Assembly (NCBI GenBank): GCA_027487845.1
Contig: JAIYCV010000026.1
Span: 248,001 to 312,000 of the forward strand
DNA: 64,000 nt
Direction of reading: 5' to 3'
Source: Flammeovirgaceae bacterium
GTDB lineage: Bacteria > Bacteroidota > Bacteroidia > Cytophagales > Cyclobacteriaceae
Shown here: in pieces, positions 22,816 to 31,748 of the stretch
Layout: the number at the start of each line of letters is the position of its first letter
How positions within the stretch are numbered: position 1 is the stretch's first letter
Notes under the pieces: model-generated
What the model saw: only the letters and a program-made list of their open reading frames with translations
Database searches by the model: none
What the model was told of the DNA's origin: nothing
Position numbers and translations under genes: made by a program

Positions 22816-23652
22816 ATGGCAAAGTCAGCAAAAAAGTCAACCACAAAAGCAGCAAAGAAACCAGTAGCGGCAAAACCCGCGAAAAAACTAATAAAAAAGT
22901 CCTCGGCTGAGACTAAGCCAAAGAAGGTGGTAAAGGCAGTTGTTAAAAAAGCAGCGAAAAAGGTTATCGAAAAGAAAGTGCCCGTTGCAAAAAAACCTAC
23001 ACTTGCGAAGAAACCTGCTAAAAATATAGTTACGAAAAAGCCAGAAGAAAAAAAGGAAGAGTTAAAAAAAGTGCAAGTGGAAAAGAAAGCAGTCGAGCCA
23101 AAAGTCAAGAAAATAGCAAAAGAACAAGATGAATCATTTGGCTTATCGACTCCTGCTTCTCGCAAGCAAGAAGCGATGGCAATCCCAAAAGTATCACCCC
23201 AATTAACTATGTTTCAGATCCCAACAGTGCGCCCAATTGCACATAAATCAACAGTAGCACCATCAAATTCGCAAGATAAAACTCGGTATTCGGACGAAGA
23301 ATTGAAAGAGTTTGAAATTCTCATTAAGTCTAAACTGGAAAAAGCAAATGAAGAGTTTAAAATCTTGAAGGGAACGCTTAATCGCACAGACGATGCCGGC
23401 ACAGACGCCACATCTGGCGGAAACACTAAAGTGTTAGAGGATGGCGCTGAAACTGCAGAAAAAGAAAATCTTAGCCAATTGGCAGCTCGCCAGCTAAAGT
23501 ACATGACCAATTTGGAAAATGCGTTGATCAGAATAAAAAACGGAACTTATGGCATTTGTAGTGTAACTGGGAAATTGATTTCAAAAGAGCGATTGATTGC
23601 TGTGCCTCATACTACCCAGTCCATTGAAGCTAAAATGATGAATAGAGACTAA
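22816..23652 (+). CDS. Lysine-rich histone-H1-like tail fused to a DksA/TraR-type domain
   Basis: The first roughly 115 residues are Lys/Ala/Val-rich (AKKSTTKAAKKPVAAKPAKK and similar), like histone H1 tails. The C-terminal part from about residue 160 has the coiled-coil and zinc-finger layout of DksA/TraR (LKYMTNLENALIRI, then GTYGICSVTGKLISKERLIA). Only one of the four zinc cysteines remains: the second, third and fourth are replaced by Thr, Ser and Ala. DksA modulates RNA polymerase with ppGpp; here the tail adds nonspecific DNA binding. It lies directly before scpB (13-base gap). Confidence 0.85.
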   Translation: MAKSAKKSTTKAAKKPVAAKPAKKLIKKSSAETKPKKVVKAVVKKAAKKVIEKKVPVAKKPTLAKKPAKNIVTKKPEEKKEELKKVQVEKKAVEPKVKKIAKEQDESFGLSTPASRKQEAMAIPKVSPQLTMFQIPTVRPIAHKSTVAPSNSQDKTRYSDEELKEFEILIKSKLEKANEEFKILKGTLNRTDDAGTDATSGGNTKVLEDGAETAEKENLSQLAARQLKYMTNLENALIRIKNGTYGICSVTGKLISKERLIAVPHTTQSIEAKMMNRD

Positions 23653-23665
23653 ACTTAACGGCACC

Positions 23666-24232
23666 TTGGACTTTCTAGTAAACCATATTGAAGCGCTAAT
23701 TTTCTGCTCGCCCTCACCCGCAAAAGTGGCAGATCTAAAAGCGTGCTTGTCTGAAATGTTCAATGCCGAAGTACCGGATGAGGATATTCTTGGAGCAATC
23801 CAAAAGCTGGAAGAAAAATTTACTTCTGATGATTACTCTTTCCAGCTTTACAAAGCCGCTGGGGGTTATCAATTTTTAACTAAACCGGCATATCAGGCGA
23901 GTATTGCCATCATGCTAAAGCAGCAATCGAAAAAAAGGTTGTCTACCTCGGCAATGGAAACACTGTCTATTATCGCTTACAAGCAACCCATCTCCAAAAC
24001 AGAAGTGGAGAATATCAGGGGTGTCAACTGTGATTATGCCATTCAAAAATTACTTGATAAGGCGTTAATAGAAATTCAAGGAAAAGCGGATACCATAGGT
24101 AGACCCATACTTTACGGCACAAGCCCAAAGTTTATGGAGTATTTTGGGATCAGTGAGTTAACGGAATTGCCAACACCCAAAGACTTTACCGAAGAGGTAA
24201 ACACTATTGGCGAAACACCTGAAAATCAATAA
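23666..24232 (+). CDS. scpB: Segregation and condensation protein B
   Basis: ScpB joins SMC and ScpA in the bacterial condensin complex. The 188-residue protein has the two winged-helix domains of the family; key segments include IEALIFCSPSP at the start and KRLSTSAMETLSIIAYKQPI in the middle. RGVNCDYAIQKLLDKALI and GRPILYGTSPKFMEYFGI close the second domain. It begins at TTG 23666, 13 bases after the DksA-like stop, so the two are likely co-transcribed. Confidence 0.94.
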   Translation: MDFLVNHIEALIFCSPSPAKVADLKACLSEMFNAEVPDEDILGAIQKLEEKFTSDDYSFQLYKAAGGYQFLTKPAYQASIAIMLKQQSKKRLSTSAMETLSIIAYKQPISKTEVENIRGVNCDYAIQKLLDKALIEIQGKADTIGRPILYGTSPKFMEYFGISELTELPTPKDFTEEVNTIGETPENQ

Positions 24233-24684
24233 GTTTTTAATTTTAGCATAAAGCAGTTCTCATTTATCGAGAAGCCTGCCTTCTCATAGAGTTTGATCAC
24301 GCCTTTATTTGTTGGGTGAACTTCCAATTCATACCCCGCCACCGATTCTCCAAAAAGTTTATCGAGATCGGCTAGAAAACGAAGGGCAATGCCTTTGCCC
24401 CGATATTCCTTTTTTATGAAAAGCTCATCTAGGTTAACAATCTCACCCCCATATTCATTGCTCCAATAAAAAATAAAGTTCGCATACCCTACCACGCAGT
24501 TGTCCAAATGGAAGGTATAGATACAACAGGCATTCGGGAAATCATTCCAATGGCGGATTGTTCTTTTCATGTTTTGTGCTGTCACAGCTACACGGCTCTT
24601 ATCTTCCGCGTAAAAATCAAAAAACATGGAGACTACCTCTTCGTGGTCTTCTTCTTTTAGTTTTCTGAAGTAGAGATTTTTCAT
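24226..24684 (-). CDS. GNAT-family N-acetyltransferase
   Basis: About 152 residues from the Met at 24684 (MKNLYFRKLKEED); an upstream in-frame Met at 24738 would overlap the divergent RluB-type gene. The acetyl-CoA-binding motif A reads LFIKKEYRGKGIALRFL, and the terminal YEKAGF motif follows. GNAT enzymes acetylate amines or protein lysines; the substrate is not predictable. Its 3' end overlaps scpB by seven bases tail to tail. Confidence 0.88.
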   Translation of the reverse strand: MKNLYFRKLKEEDHEEVVSMFFDFYAEDKSRVAVTAQNMKRTIRHWNDFPNACCIYTFHLDNCVVGYANFIFYWSNEYGGEIVNLDELFIKKEYRGKGIALRFLADLDKLFGESVAGYELEVHPTNKGVIKLYEKAGFSINENCFMLKLKTY

Positions 24685-24762
24685 ATCGCCTATCTTATCT
24701 TCAAAACTAATCATTTGATCCCGCGATTTTAATTGCACTGCTATTGTTCCTACCTTTACGGG

Positions 24763-26226
24763 ATGGCACGACCGCGAATAAACAAAACATCCAATACCAA
24801 AGGCAAGGGTACTTCCTTCGGCAAAAAATCAGAAGCAGAACAGTCTTTCCTGAAAAAGAAAAAATCATCTGGCAGAGGGGATGAATTTGAAGAAAAACGC
24901 TCTTATGGCAGTAATCCGCGCTCATCGGGTGCAAGGTTTTCAAAACCAGGCGGCTTTCGCAACGATAGTAAAGATGAAAGAAAGAGCAGCAGGCCATTTT
25001 CGGATAAACCCGCTTTTCGAAAAAGTAATAAGCCTTTTGGCATAAGGCCCGAGGGCGATCGGTACCCAAAACCAGAAGGTTTCACGTTTTCCAAAGGCAA
25101 CAACCCACGAGACGATAGTAAAGATTCTCCTCGTTTCTCTAAACGACCGGAAGGTGAGCGTCCGTTTAGAAAAAGCTATAATTCTTTCGGAGATCAAAGA
25201 AAATTTGATAACCCAAGAAATCAGGAGGGCGATAAAAGACCTTATGGGAAAACTAACTCCCCTCCGTCATTTGGTGCTCGCCCCGACAAGTTTAAAAGTA
25301 GGCCGTTTGAAAGCGATGGTAACGCGCCAAAGCCACGTATCACTAAAGACGATTTTAAAAGGCCAGCAAAACAAACTTCTGATGAAGATGAAAATGTACC
25401 TCGTAAAAAAGATAACCCCTCTTTTGAAAGACCCTTTAAAAAATCTTTTGTTCAATCGCGGGTAGGTGCAAACTCAAATTATGTAAAGAAACGCTCAGCT
25501 GAACCTAAACTTGATGATGGACTTACCCGCCTCAATAAATTCATCGCCAACAGTGGCGTTGGCTCGCGCAGAGAGGCCGATGAACTTATTAAAATGGGTT
25601 TGATAAGTGTGAATGGAACAGTAATAACCGAACTGGGCACAAAAGTAAAGCAAGGCGATGTAGTGCGCTACGAAGATAAAGTATTGAAAGCCGAAAAACC
25701 GGTTTACATCTTACTCAACAAGCCGAAAGGATTTATTACTACCACGGATGACCCACAAGACCGCAACACAGTAATGAGCCTGGTGGCAGGTGCTTGCAAA
25801 GAACGCATCTACCCTGTGGGTCGACTTGATAGAAATACAACAGGATTATTGCTATTGACCAACGATGGAGAACTGGCCGACAAGCTTACGCACCCTTCTT
25901 ATAAGGCCAAGAAGGTTTATAAGGTGGAGCTCGATAAGCCACTTACCAAAAATGATTTTATTAAAATTCAAGAAGGAGTGCATTTGCAAGAAGGCAGAGC
26001 AATGGTAGATGACCTTGCTATGCTTAGCGATGACAGCAAAAGTGTTGGCCTTGAAATCCATATTGGATGGAACCGAGTTGTTCGAAGAATTTTTGAAACA
26101 CTCGGCTACGAAGTAGTAAAACTCGACCGCTCCGTATATGCTGGCCTTGATAAGAAAGATATAGGTCGCGGCCAATGGCGTTTCTTAAAGCCAGAAGAAG
26201 TGGTAAGGATGAAACATTTTAAATAG
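24763..26226 (+). CDS. RluB/RsuA-type pseudouridine synthase with long basic N-terminal tail
   Basis: About 487 residues. The C-terminal 235 residues are a complete enzyme: an S4 RNA-binding domain near 254-300 (LTRLNKFIANSGVGSRREAD), then the catalytic domain with Asp356 in VGRLDRNTTG. It makes pseudouridine in 23S rRNA (RluB-type) or a related position. Residues 1-250 are low-complexity and rich in Lys, Arg, Phe, Pro, Ser, Gly and Asp (FRKSNKPFG and similar pieces recur). The ATG at 24763 is preferred over 24733 because the MARPRINKT start leaves room for the divergent promoter. Confidence 0.93.
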   Translation: MARPRINKTSNTKGKGTSFGKKSEAEQSFLKKKKSSGRGDEFEEKRSYGSNPRSSGARFSKPGGFRNDSKDERKSSRPFSDKPAFRKSNKPFGIRPEGDRYPKPEGFTFSKGNNPRDDSKDSPRFSKRPEGERPFRKSYNSFGDQRKFDNPRNQEGDKRPYGKTNSPPSFGARPDKFKSRPFESDGNAPKPRITKDDFKRPAKQTSDEDENVPRKKDNPSFERPFKKSFVQSRVGANSNYVKKRSAEPKLDDGLTRLNKFIANSGVGSRREADELIKMGLISVNGTVITELGTKVKQGDVVRYEDKVLKAEKPVYILLNKPKGFITTTDDPQDRNTVMSLVAGACKERIYPVGRLDRNTTGLLLLTNDGELADKLTHPSYKAKKVYKVELDKPLTKNDFIKIQEGVHLQEGRAMVDDLAMLSDDSKSVGLEIHIGWNRVVRRIFETLGYEVVKLDRSVYAGLDKKDIGRGQWRFLKPEEVVRMKHFK

Positions 26227-26262
26227 ATCAGCATCACTTTGCCAAGCCACCGACTTTAATCT

Positions 26263-26664
26263 ATGATCAAGGATATAAAAATCCCGCTCGTTCAAAACGT
26301 AACGCTTGCAGTTGCAAAAGAAGGACTAAAAGGATTAGAAGAATGGAGGGTTTACTTGATAAACAACAATGACGTAGAAATTGAAAATACACTAGTTGCA
26401 AGCCAAGGGTATGGCGAGAGCGAGGGGGAACGGCAACGTACTTCCACACTCAGGCATTTCTTACAAACAGTGCCTGCTCACAGTGTAGCTTTGGTTGAGC
26501 CCATTTTACCAAACGTGTTTCATCTTAACAACGAATATTGGGTGAGCTACTATATTGGACTTACCATCTACGATAAGCGATTTATCTTCGTGCCGGAATC
26601 CATCTGCGAGGAAAACCTACTCTTCATTAAAGAATTGGGTATGTATGGCGTATTGCACTCATAG
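26263..26664 (+). CDS. Conserved-looking hypothetical protein
   Basis: The 133-residue product shows alternating strands (VTLAVAKEG, WRVYLINNN, NTLVASQGYGE). A later region ALVEPILPNVFHLNNEYWVSYYIGL looks strongly constrained. I recall similar proteins in other Bacteroidota, sometimes given unsupported names, but no function. There is no signal peptide or membrane segment, so it is probably cytoplasmic. It follows the RluB-type gene by 36 bases and overlaps the 3' end of the ABC ATPase gene by six bases tail to tail. Confidence 0.65.
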   Translation: MIKDIKIPLVQNVTLAVAKEGLKGLEEWRVYLINNNDVEIENTLVASQGYGESEGERQRTSTLRHFLQTVPAHSVALVEPILPNVFHLNNEYWVSYYIGLTIYDKRFIFVPESICEENLLFIKELGMYGVLHS

Positions 26665-27315
26665 TTCATTTAAGTAGCCCAACTCTAAGAGTTGTTCTTC
26701 ATCCGTTATCTTGTATGTTTTCCCATGGGCTAAAACGTAAAGATCATCCGAAATTGAACGAATTGAGCGGTGAAGGTGATCGGTTATTATGAAACCCTTT
26801 TTACTTTTTTCTTCTTGAAGAATGACCATTAGTTTTTCAACATTTACTGGCGTAAGTCCAGAAAAGGGTTCATCCATTATGCAAAATGGATGATTTGAAT
26901 AGATAAGCAAGAGTGCTTCAAAAAAACGCCTTTGGCCACCCGAAACTTCTGATGATTTTCGATCTATGAAATTTTTTATATCGGGAAGCTGCTTTTCTAT
27001 TTTACGGTAGTCAGCACTATACAAGTCAATGGCTTGCGAAAACGTGATAAAAGCTGGCAATAGATTGTCTTGAGGAAGGTAACCAATAATCTGTTCTTTA
27101 ATGTAATTGCCTTGCAATGTTTTGCCGTTGAATCGTATTGAACTACTTTCAGCTTTCATGCTGCCTTGCACAATACGCATCAGACAGGATTTGCCAGAGC
27201 CGTTTCTTCCTAGTAAACCTGTTAATTTACCGGTTGTGCATTTCATGTGAATACTCGACAACACTCGATTGAAACCAAATTCCAAATAAAGACTATCGAA
27301 CTCTAGCGTATTCAT
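26659..27315 (-). CDS. ABC transporter ATP-binding protein
   Basis: The 218-residue ATPase has Walker A (GLLGRNGSGKSCLM), the Q-loop (GYLPQDN), the signature EVSGGQRRFFEAL and Walker B (PFCIMDEPFSGL). The H-loop histidine is in ITDHLH. It resembles ATPases of small two-gene exporters in Bacteroidota. Its start overlaps the stop of a small membrane gene upstream by ATGA, so the pair probably forms one transporter. Its substrate is unknown. Confidence 0.93.
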   Translation of the reverse strand: MNTLEFDSLYLEFGFNRVLSSIHMKCTTGKLTGLLGRNGSGKSCLMRIVQGSMKAESSSIRFNGKTLQGNYIKEQIIGYLPQDNLLPAFITFSQAIDLYSADYRKIEKQLPDIKNFIDRKSSEVSGGQRRFFEALLLIYSNHPFCIMDEPFSGLTPVNVEKLMVILQEEKSKKGFIITDHLHRSIRSISDDLYVLAHGKTYKITDEEQLLELGYLNEL

Positions 27316-27614
27316 AGGGTGAGTAACACAAATATGAACGAGGCGAGGGCTAACCCCACATCCACCAAAATCATATTTCGGTAGACGGCTGCATTAGAAT
27401 ATCCTAAATTGTTAAAGAAAAAAAATTGCTTACTTCTAAATGCATATACGTATGCTACAAGTAGAGACGTGGTGATAATCTTTGCCCAAAACACTACGAT
27501 TATGAAAAAAACATTTCCTGAATTCAAGAAAGTAATAACAGATAGTAGAGTAATAATGGTGGATGGGATTGCTATAAATTTGAAACAGGAAATTACAATG
27601 GCTATTCTTCGCAT
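27312..27614 (-). CDS. Small membrane partner of the ABC ATPase
   Basis: About 100 residues from the ATG at 27614 (longer in-frame starts exist up to 27683). It has three hydrophobic stretches, around IAIVISCFKFIAIPSTI, VFFIIVVFWAKIITTSLLVAYVYAF and MILVDVGLALASFIFVLLTL. The size is far below a normal ABC permease, so it may be a minimal or half permease. It is coupled to the ATPase by a four-base overlap. It faces the exonuclease gene divergently. Confidence 0.6.
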   Translation of the reverse strand: MRRIAIVISCFKFIAIPSTIITLLSVITFLNSGNVFFIIVVFWAKIITTSLLVAYVYAFRSKQFFFFNNLGYSNAAVYRNMILVDVGLALASFIFVLLTL

Positions 27615-27691
27615 CGGCCGACACCAAACAATTACCATACCATTTTTGGGGTAGTTAATACTTATGTCTATTTTTATAAACAAAAACAGAA

Positions 27692-28405
27692 ATGAATCAA
27701 GAACTACGCGACATTCTCTTTCTTGATATAGAAACCGTTGGCTGCTCTGACGACTACAATTCGTTGGACGATAGACTTAAAGTACAATGGGCTCGCAAAG
27801 CTAATTTTTTCAAACAGCGCGATGATCAACATACGGATGAAATTTTGTTCTACGAGCGTGCCGGTATCTATGCGGAGTTTGGAAAAGTAATTGTAATTGG
27901 AATCGGTCGTTACACTGAAAATGAAAAAAGGGAGCTTGGCTTTAAAGTTAAATCGCTCTATGGTGAAGATGAGAGGAAGTTACTTCAAGAGTTCAAAGCC
28001 ATAGTTGATAAAATGGACGCCTCCACCAAGCTGTGTGCTCACAATGGAAAAGAGTTTGATTTTCCTTACCTAAGTAGAAGAATGTTAGTAAATGACATCT
28101 CGCTGCCGAGTGTGCTTAATTTGGCTGGGAAAAAGTCGTGGGAAGTTCCTCACCTCGACACGATGGAGCTATGGAAGTTTGGTGATTACAAACATTATAC
28201 ATCTCTTGATCTGCTTGCCGCTATATTCAACATCCCCAGCAGCAAAGGAGAGATAGATGGCAGTCAGGTAAATGAAGTTTACTACAAAGAAAAAAACATT
28301 AAAAAGATTGCCGACTATTGCCAGCGCGATGTTATTGTGGTGGCCCAACTATACCTCAAGATGAAAGGGTTGGGCATTATACCCACTCAACATATTATTT
28401 CTTAG
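27692..28405 (+). CDS. PolB-type 3'-5' exonuclease (DEDDy)
   Basis: The 237-residue protein is a stand-alone proofreading-like exonuclease. The acidic residues are in place: Asp12 and Glu14 in FLDIETVG (Exo I), Asp123 in HNGKEFDFPY (Exo II), and Tyr209 with Asp213 in DYCQRDV (Exo III, DEDDy form). Such predicted exonucleases resemble the exonuclease domain of family B polymerases but have no polymerase domain. The RNase R gene follows after 39 bases, suggesting a nucleic-acid-degradation pair. Confidence 0.88.
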   Translation: MNQELRDILFLDIETVGCSDDYNSLDDRLKVQWARKANFFKQRDDQHTDEILFYERAGIYAEFGKVIVIGIGRYTENEKRELGFKVKSLYGEDERKLLQEFKAIVDKMDASTKLCAHNGKEFDFPYLSRRMLVNDISLPSVLNLAGKKSWEVPHLDTMELWKFGDYKHYTSLDLLAAIFNIPSSKGEIDGSQVNEVYYKEKNIKKIADYCQRDVIVVAQLYLKMKGLGIIPTQHIIS

Positions 28406-28444
28406 CCGCCTCTTTCGTCAGAAAAAATTATTCAAAACAGTGCC

Positions 28445-30607
28445 ATGAGCAAAAAGAAATTCAAACAAGAAAAAGAGAAGAAAGTAAAAAAAGAAAAAGC
28501 AGGCATTAGAACAGTCTTGTTATCGTTTCTAGAAGAAATGAAGGGCAACGCCTATGCGCCAGATCAATTGATAAAAAAATTAGGCCTTAAAAAAAAGGAA
28601 CTTATTAAAGATTTTTATCGATTGCTGGACTTGCTAGAAGAAGAAGGTGCCATTGAGCAACTAAGTAATGGAAGTTACAAAAGCAAGAAAAGGACAATGC
28701 CTGCCATTGCCCCCATCACTGGTATTGTCGATCATGTGAATCCCCGTTTTGGTTACGTGGTTACTGGGGAAGAAGGGAAAGATGTTTATGTTACTACTGA
28801 TGATCTAAATACGGCCCTTCACGGTGATACAGTTGCGGTCGCGCTGTTTTCAAAAAAATCGGGCAAGAGTAAAGAAGGAAAAGTGGTGGAGATTATAAAA
28901 AGAAACCGAACCCGGTTTGTGGGCAAACTTGAACTTTCAAGCAAGTATGCATTTGTAGTTCCCGACTTCAAAAAAATATATCAAGATTTTTTTATCTATC
29001 CGGAAAATTTAAACAATGCGAAGACGGACGATAAAGTCGTTTTTGAAGTAACAAAATGGGGTAATGGCGACAAAGCACCCGAAGCTAAAGTAGTTGAGAT
29101 ACTGGGTAAGACTGGCGAGAACGAAGCAGAGATACATTCCATAATGGCTGAGTTCGATTTGCCCTTTCGGTTTGATTCAAATGTATTGAGCGAGTCGAAG
29201 CAAATTGACCATGGCATTACCAAAGAGGAAATAAAAAAACGCAGAGACTTTCGGAATGTGTTAACATTTACAATTGACCCCGAAGATGCCAAAGATTTCG
29301 ATGACGCGTTATCATTTAAAATTTTAGACAATGGAAATTTTGAAATTGGGGTTCACATTGCAGACGTAACGCACTATGTAAAGCCCGAAACGTTGTTAGA
29401 CAAAGATGCTTTTGATAGGGCCACCTCAGTTTACTTAGTGGATAGAACAGTGCCGATGTTGCCAGAGCGTCTTTCAAACGAACTTTGCTCGTTGAGACCC
29501 AATGAAGACAAACTCACATTCGCAGCCGTTTTTGAAATGAACTCAAAAGCACAAGTGGTGAACGAATGGTTCGGCCGCACAGTGATCCATTCCGACTTTC
29601 GGTTTTCCTACGAGGCTGCGCAAGAAGTAATTGAAAATGGCAAAGGTCAATTTGCCGAAGAATTAAAAATTTTAAATGAATTGCATCATAAATTGCGGAA
29701 GGAGCGATTTGCAAAAGGAGCCGTTAACTTTGAAACAACAGAAGTAAAATTCAAGCTCGATGAAAAAGGAAAACCTTTAACGGTAATCCCCAAAGTGAGA
29801 AAAGACGCGCATAAATTGATTGAAGAATTTATGCTGTTGGCAAATCGTGCCGTAGCCACCTATGTTTACAAGCTAAAAAAAGGCGCAGAAAAAAACACCT
29901 TTGTTTATAGAACGCACGACTTGCCAGATGAACAAAAAGTGCTCGACTTTGCCACCTTTGCCAAACAATTTGGCCATAAAGTCAACGTAGAGGGAAGTTC
30001 GGTTTCCAGGTCATTAAATACCCTCATGGCCGAGATTGAAGGTACGCCTGAACAAAGTGTGTTGCAGTCATTGGCCGTTCGCACCATGGCAAAAGCCAAA
30101 TATACAACCGAAGCAAAAGGTCATTTTGGGTTAGCTTTCGATCATTATACCCATTTTACTTCGCCTATTCGCAGATATCCGGATATGATGGTGCATCGGC
30201 TGCTCCAACATTACCTCGATAATGGAAAGTCTGTAAACAAGAAAGAGTACGAGGAGAAATGCATCCATTCATCGGAACGTGAAAAACGAGCTGCTGATGC
30301 AGAACGAGCATCTATTAAATACAAACAAGTGGAGTTTATGAGCCTTACTACCACCAAAGTGTTTAAAGGAATTATCTCTGGTGTGATGGAGTTCGGCATT
30401 TTTGTGGAGATAATAGAAACCAAGTGCGAAGGCATGGTGCGCATGAGTGATCTGAAGGACGATTTTTATGAATTTGATGAGAAGAATTACCGCGTTATTG
30501 GCAGAAGAAGGAAAAAAATTTACCGCTTGGGCGATGAGGTAACCGCGCGTGTGAAGAAGACAGATGTAGATAGGCGTCAAATTGATTTAACCATTGAAGA
30601 AGATTAG
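28445..30607 (+). CDS. rnr: Ribonuclease R
   Basis: The 720-residue protein is a processive 3'-5' exoribonuclease that can digest structured RNA. An N-terminal Lys-rich stretch and winged-helix (IRTVLLSFLEEM) come first, then cold-shock domains (ITGIVDHVNPRFGYVVTG). The RNB catalytic core has TIDPEDAKDFDDALSF near 276-291, with its Asp cluster, and HYTHFTSPIRRYPDMM. A C-terminal S1 domain (FKGIISGVMEFGIFVEI) completes it. It appears intact. Confidence 0.96.
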   Translation: MSKKKFKQEKEKKVKKEKAGIRTVLLSFLEEMKGNAYAPDQLIKKLGLKKKELIKDFYRLLDLLEEEGAIEQLSNGSYKSKKRTMPAIAPITGIVDHVNPRFGYVVTGEEGKDVYVTTDDLNTALHGDTVAVALFSKKSGKSKEGKVVEIIKRNRTRFVGKLELSSKYAFVVPDFKKIYQDFFIYPENLNNAKTDDKVVFEVTKWGNGDKAPEAKVVEILGKTGENEAEIHSIMAEFDLPFRFDSNVLSESKQIDHGITKEEIKKRRDFRNVLTFTIDPEDAKDFDDALSFKILDNGNFEIGVHIADVTHYVKPETLLDKDAFDRATSVYLVDRTVPMLPERLSNELCSLRPNEDKLTFAAVFEMNSKAQVVNEWFGRTVIHSDFRFSYEAAQEVIENGKGQFAEELKILNELHHKLRKERFAKGAVNFETTEVKFKLDEKGKPLTVIPKVRKDAHKLIEEFMLLANRAVATYVYKLKKGAEKNTFVYRTHDLPDEQKVLDFATFAKQFGHKVNVEGSSVSRSLNTLMAEIEGTPEQSVLQSLAVRTMAKAKYTTEAKGHFGLAFDHYTHFTSPIRRYPDMMVHRLLQHYLDNGKSVNKKEYEEKCIHSSEREKRAADAERASIKYKQVEFMSLTTTKVFKGIISGVMEFGIFVEIIETKCEGMVRMSDLKDDFYEFDEKNYRVIGRRRKKIYRLGDEVTARVKKTDVDRRQIDLTIEED

Positions 30608-30711
30608 TGCCACGCTAGTTTTGAGTTGCGCCACTACCACATTATTTTGCATCAAATTATCCTAAAATTAGTAATCGGAAACCTTTAGCTACACGCATAA
30701 ATTTTTAACTC

Positions 30712-31689
30712 TTGAATTTTAAATCTGAACTTTATCTCTCTTGGATCGAATCCGAAATCAAAAAGCAAAAATTCGGAAAACAGCCAAAATCACTCTACGA
30801 TCCACTTCATTATATTATGAGCCTCGGGGGCAAACGGTTAAGACCTATGCTTACGCTGATCTCATATTCTTTATTTAAGGAGGACGTAAAGAAAATAGTG
30901 CCGCAAGCACTTGCGGTTGAAGTATTTCACAACTTCACGCTGATGCATGACGACATCATGGATCGCGCACCACTTCGCAGAGGCATGCCGACTGTCCATA
31001 AAAAATGGAATGTTAGTACTGCAATACTTAGTGGCGATGTTATGCAGGTAAAAGTATATGAAATAATTTCAAAACTAGATGCCCCATTGTTTAAGGAGGT
31101 AGCACTTGCCTTTAATCAATGTGCGATAGAAGTTTGCGAAGGTCAGCAATGGGATATGGAGTTTGAATCGCTCACAAAAGTAAGCGAGGCCCAATACATA
31201 GAAATGATTCGCTTAAAGACTGCTGTGCTCCTTGGTTTTAGCTTAGAACTAGGTGCCATCTTAGCTGGAGCTTCAAAAGAAAATCGAAAAGCGTTGAGAG
31301 ATTTTGGTGTCAACATTGGCATTGGGTTTCAATTGAAAGACGACTTGCTGGACGTTTATGCGGATCAGAAGAAATTTGGTAAACAAGTTGGTGGAGATAT
31401 TATTGCAAATAAAAAAACATTCTTGTTGATAAAGGCACTGGAAAAAGCCAGAGGCAAAGAAAAAAAAGAACTCGATGGGTGGCTGAGCGCCAAGAAATTT
31501 AACAACAAAAAGAAAGTAAAAGCGGTAACCGCGCTGTACGATTCATTGATAATAAACACGATTACTGAAAAGAAAATCAACTCGTACTTTGAAGCTGGGT
31601 TTAAGTCGTTGAAAAAAATTGATGTCCCCGATAACAAACTGGATGCAGTTCGTTCTTTTACAGTTAACCTTATGAATAGGCAAATCTAG
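30712..31689 (+). CDS. Polyprenyl (trans-isoprenyl) diphosphate synthase
   Basis: The 325-residue enzyme extends allylic diphosphates with isopentenyl diphosphate for quinone side chains or carrier lipids. The first aspartate-rich motif, DDIMD, is at 80-84 after FTLMH, and the second, DDLLD, is at 210-214 after GFQLK. GGKRLRPML at 39-47 is the conserved IPP-binding Lys/Arg region. Product length cannot be told by eye. The start is TTG at 30712, the only codon matching the family N-terminus. Confidence 0.92.
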   Translation: MNFKSELYLSWIESEIKKQKFGKQPKSLYDPLHYIMSLGGKRLRPMLTLISYSLFKEDVKKIVPQALAVEVFHNFTLMHDDIMDRAPLRRGMPTVHKKWNVSTAILSGDVMQVKVYEIISKLDAPLFKEVALAFNQCAIEVCEGQQWDMEFESLTKVSEAQYIEMIRLKTAVLLGFSLELGAILAGASKENRKALRDFGVNIGIGFQLKDDLLDVYADQKKFGKQVGGDIIANKKTFLLIKALEKARGKEKKELDGWLSAKKFNNKKKVKAVTALYDSLIINTITEKKINSYFEAGFKSLKKIDVPDNKLDAVRSFTVNLMNRQI

Positions 31690-31748
31690 TAGCGGTTGTT
31701 TTTCATAAAAGTTAATATCTTTGAGTAGCCACGACTGCTGAGTTAAAT

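Noticed and set aside
22740-23165. 141-codon minus-strand frame rich in Phe opposite the Lys-rich DksA tail
   Set aside because: It is the antisense reading of AAG/AAA codons and has no features of its own.
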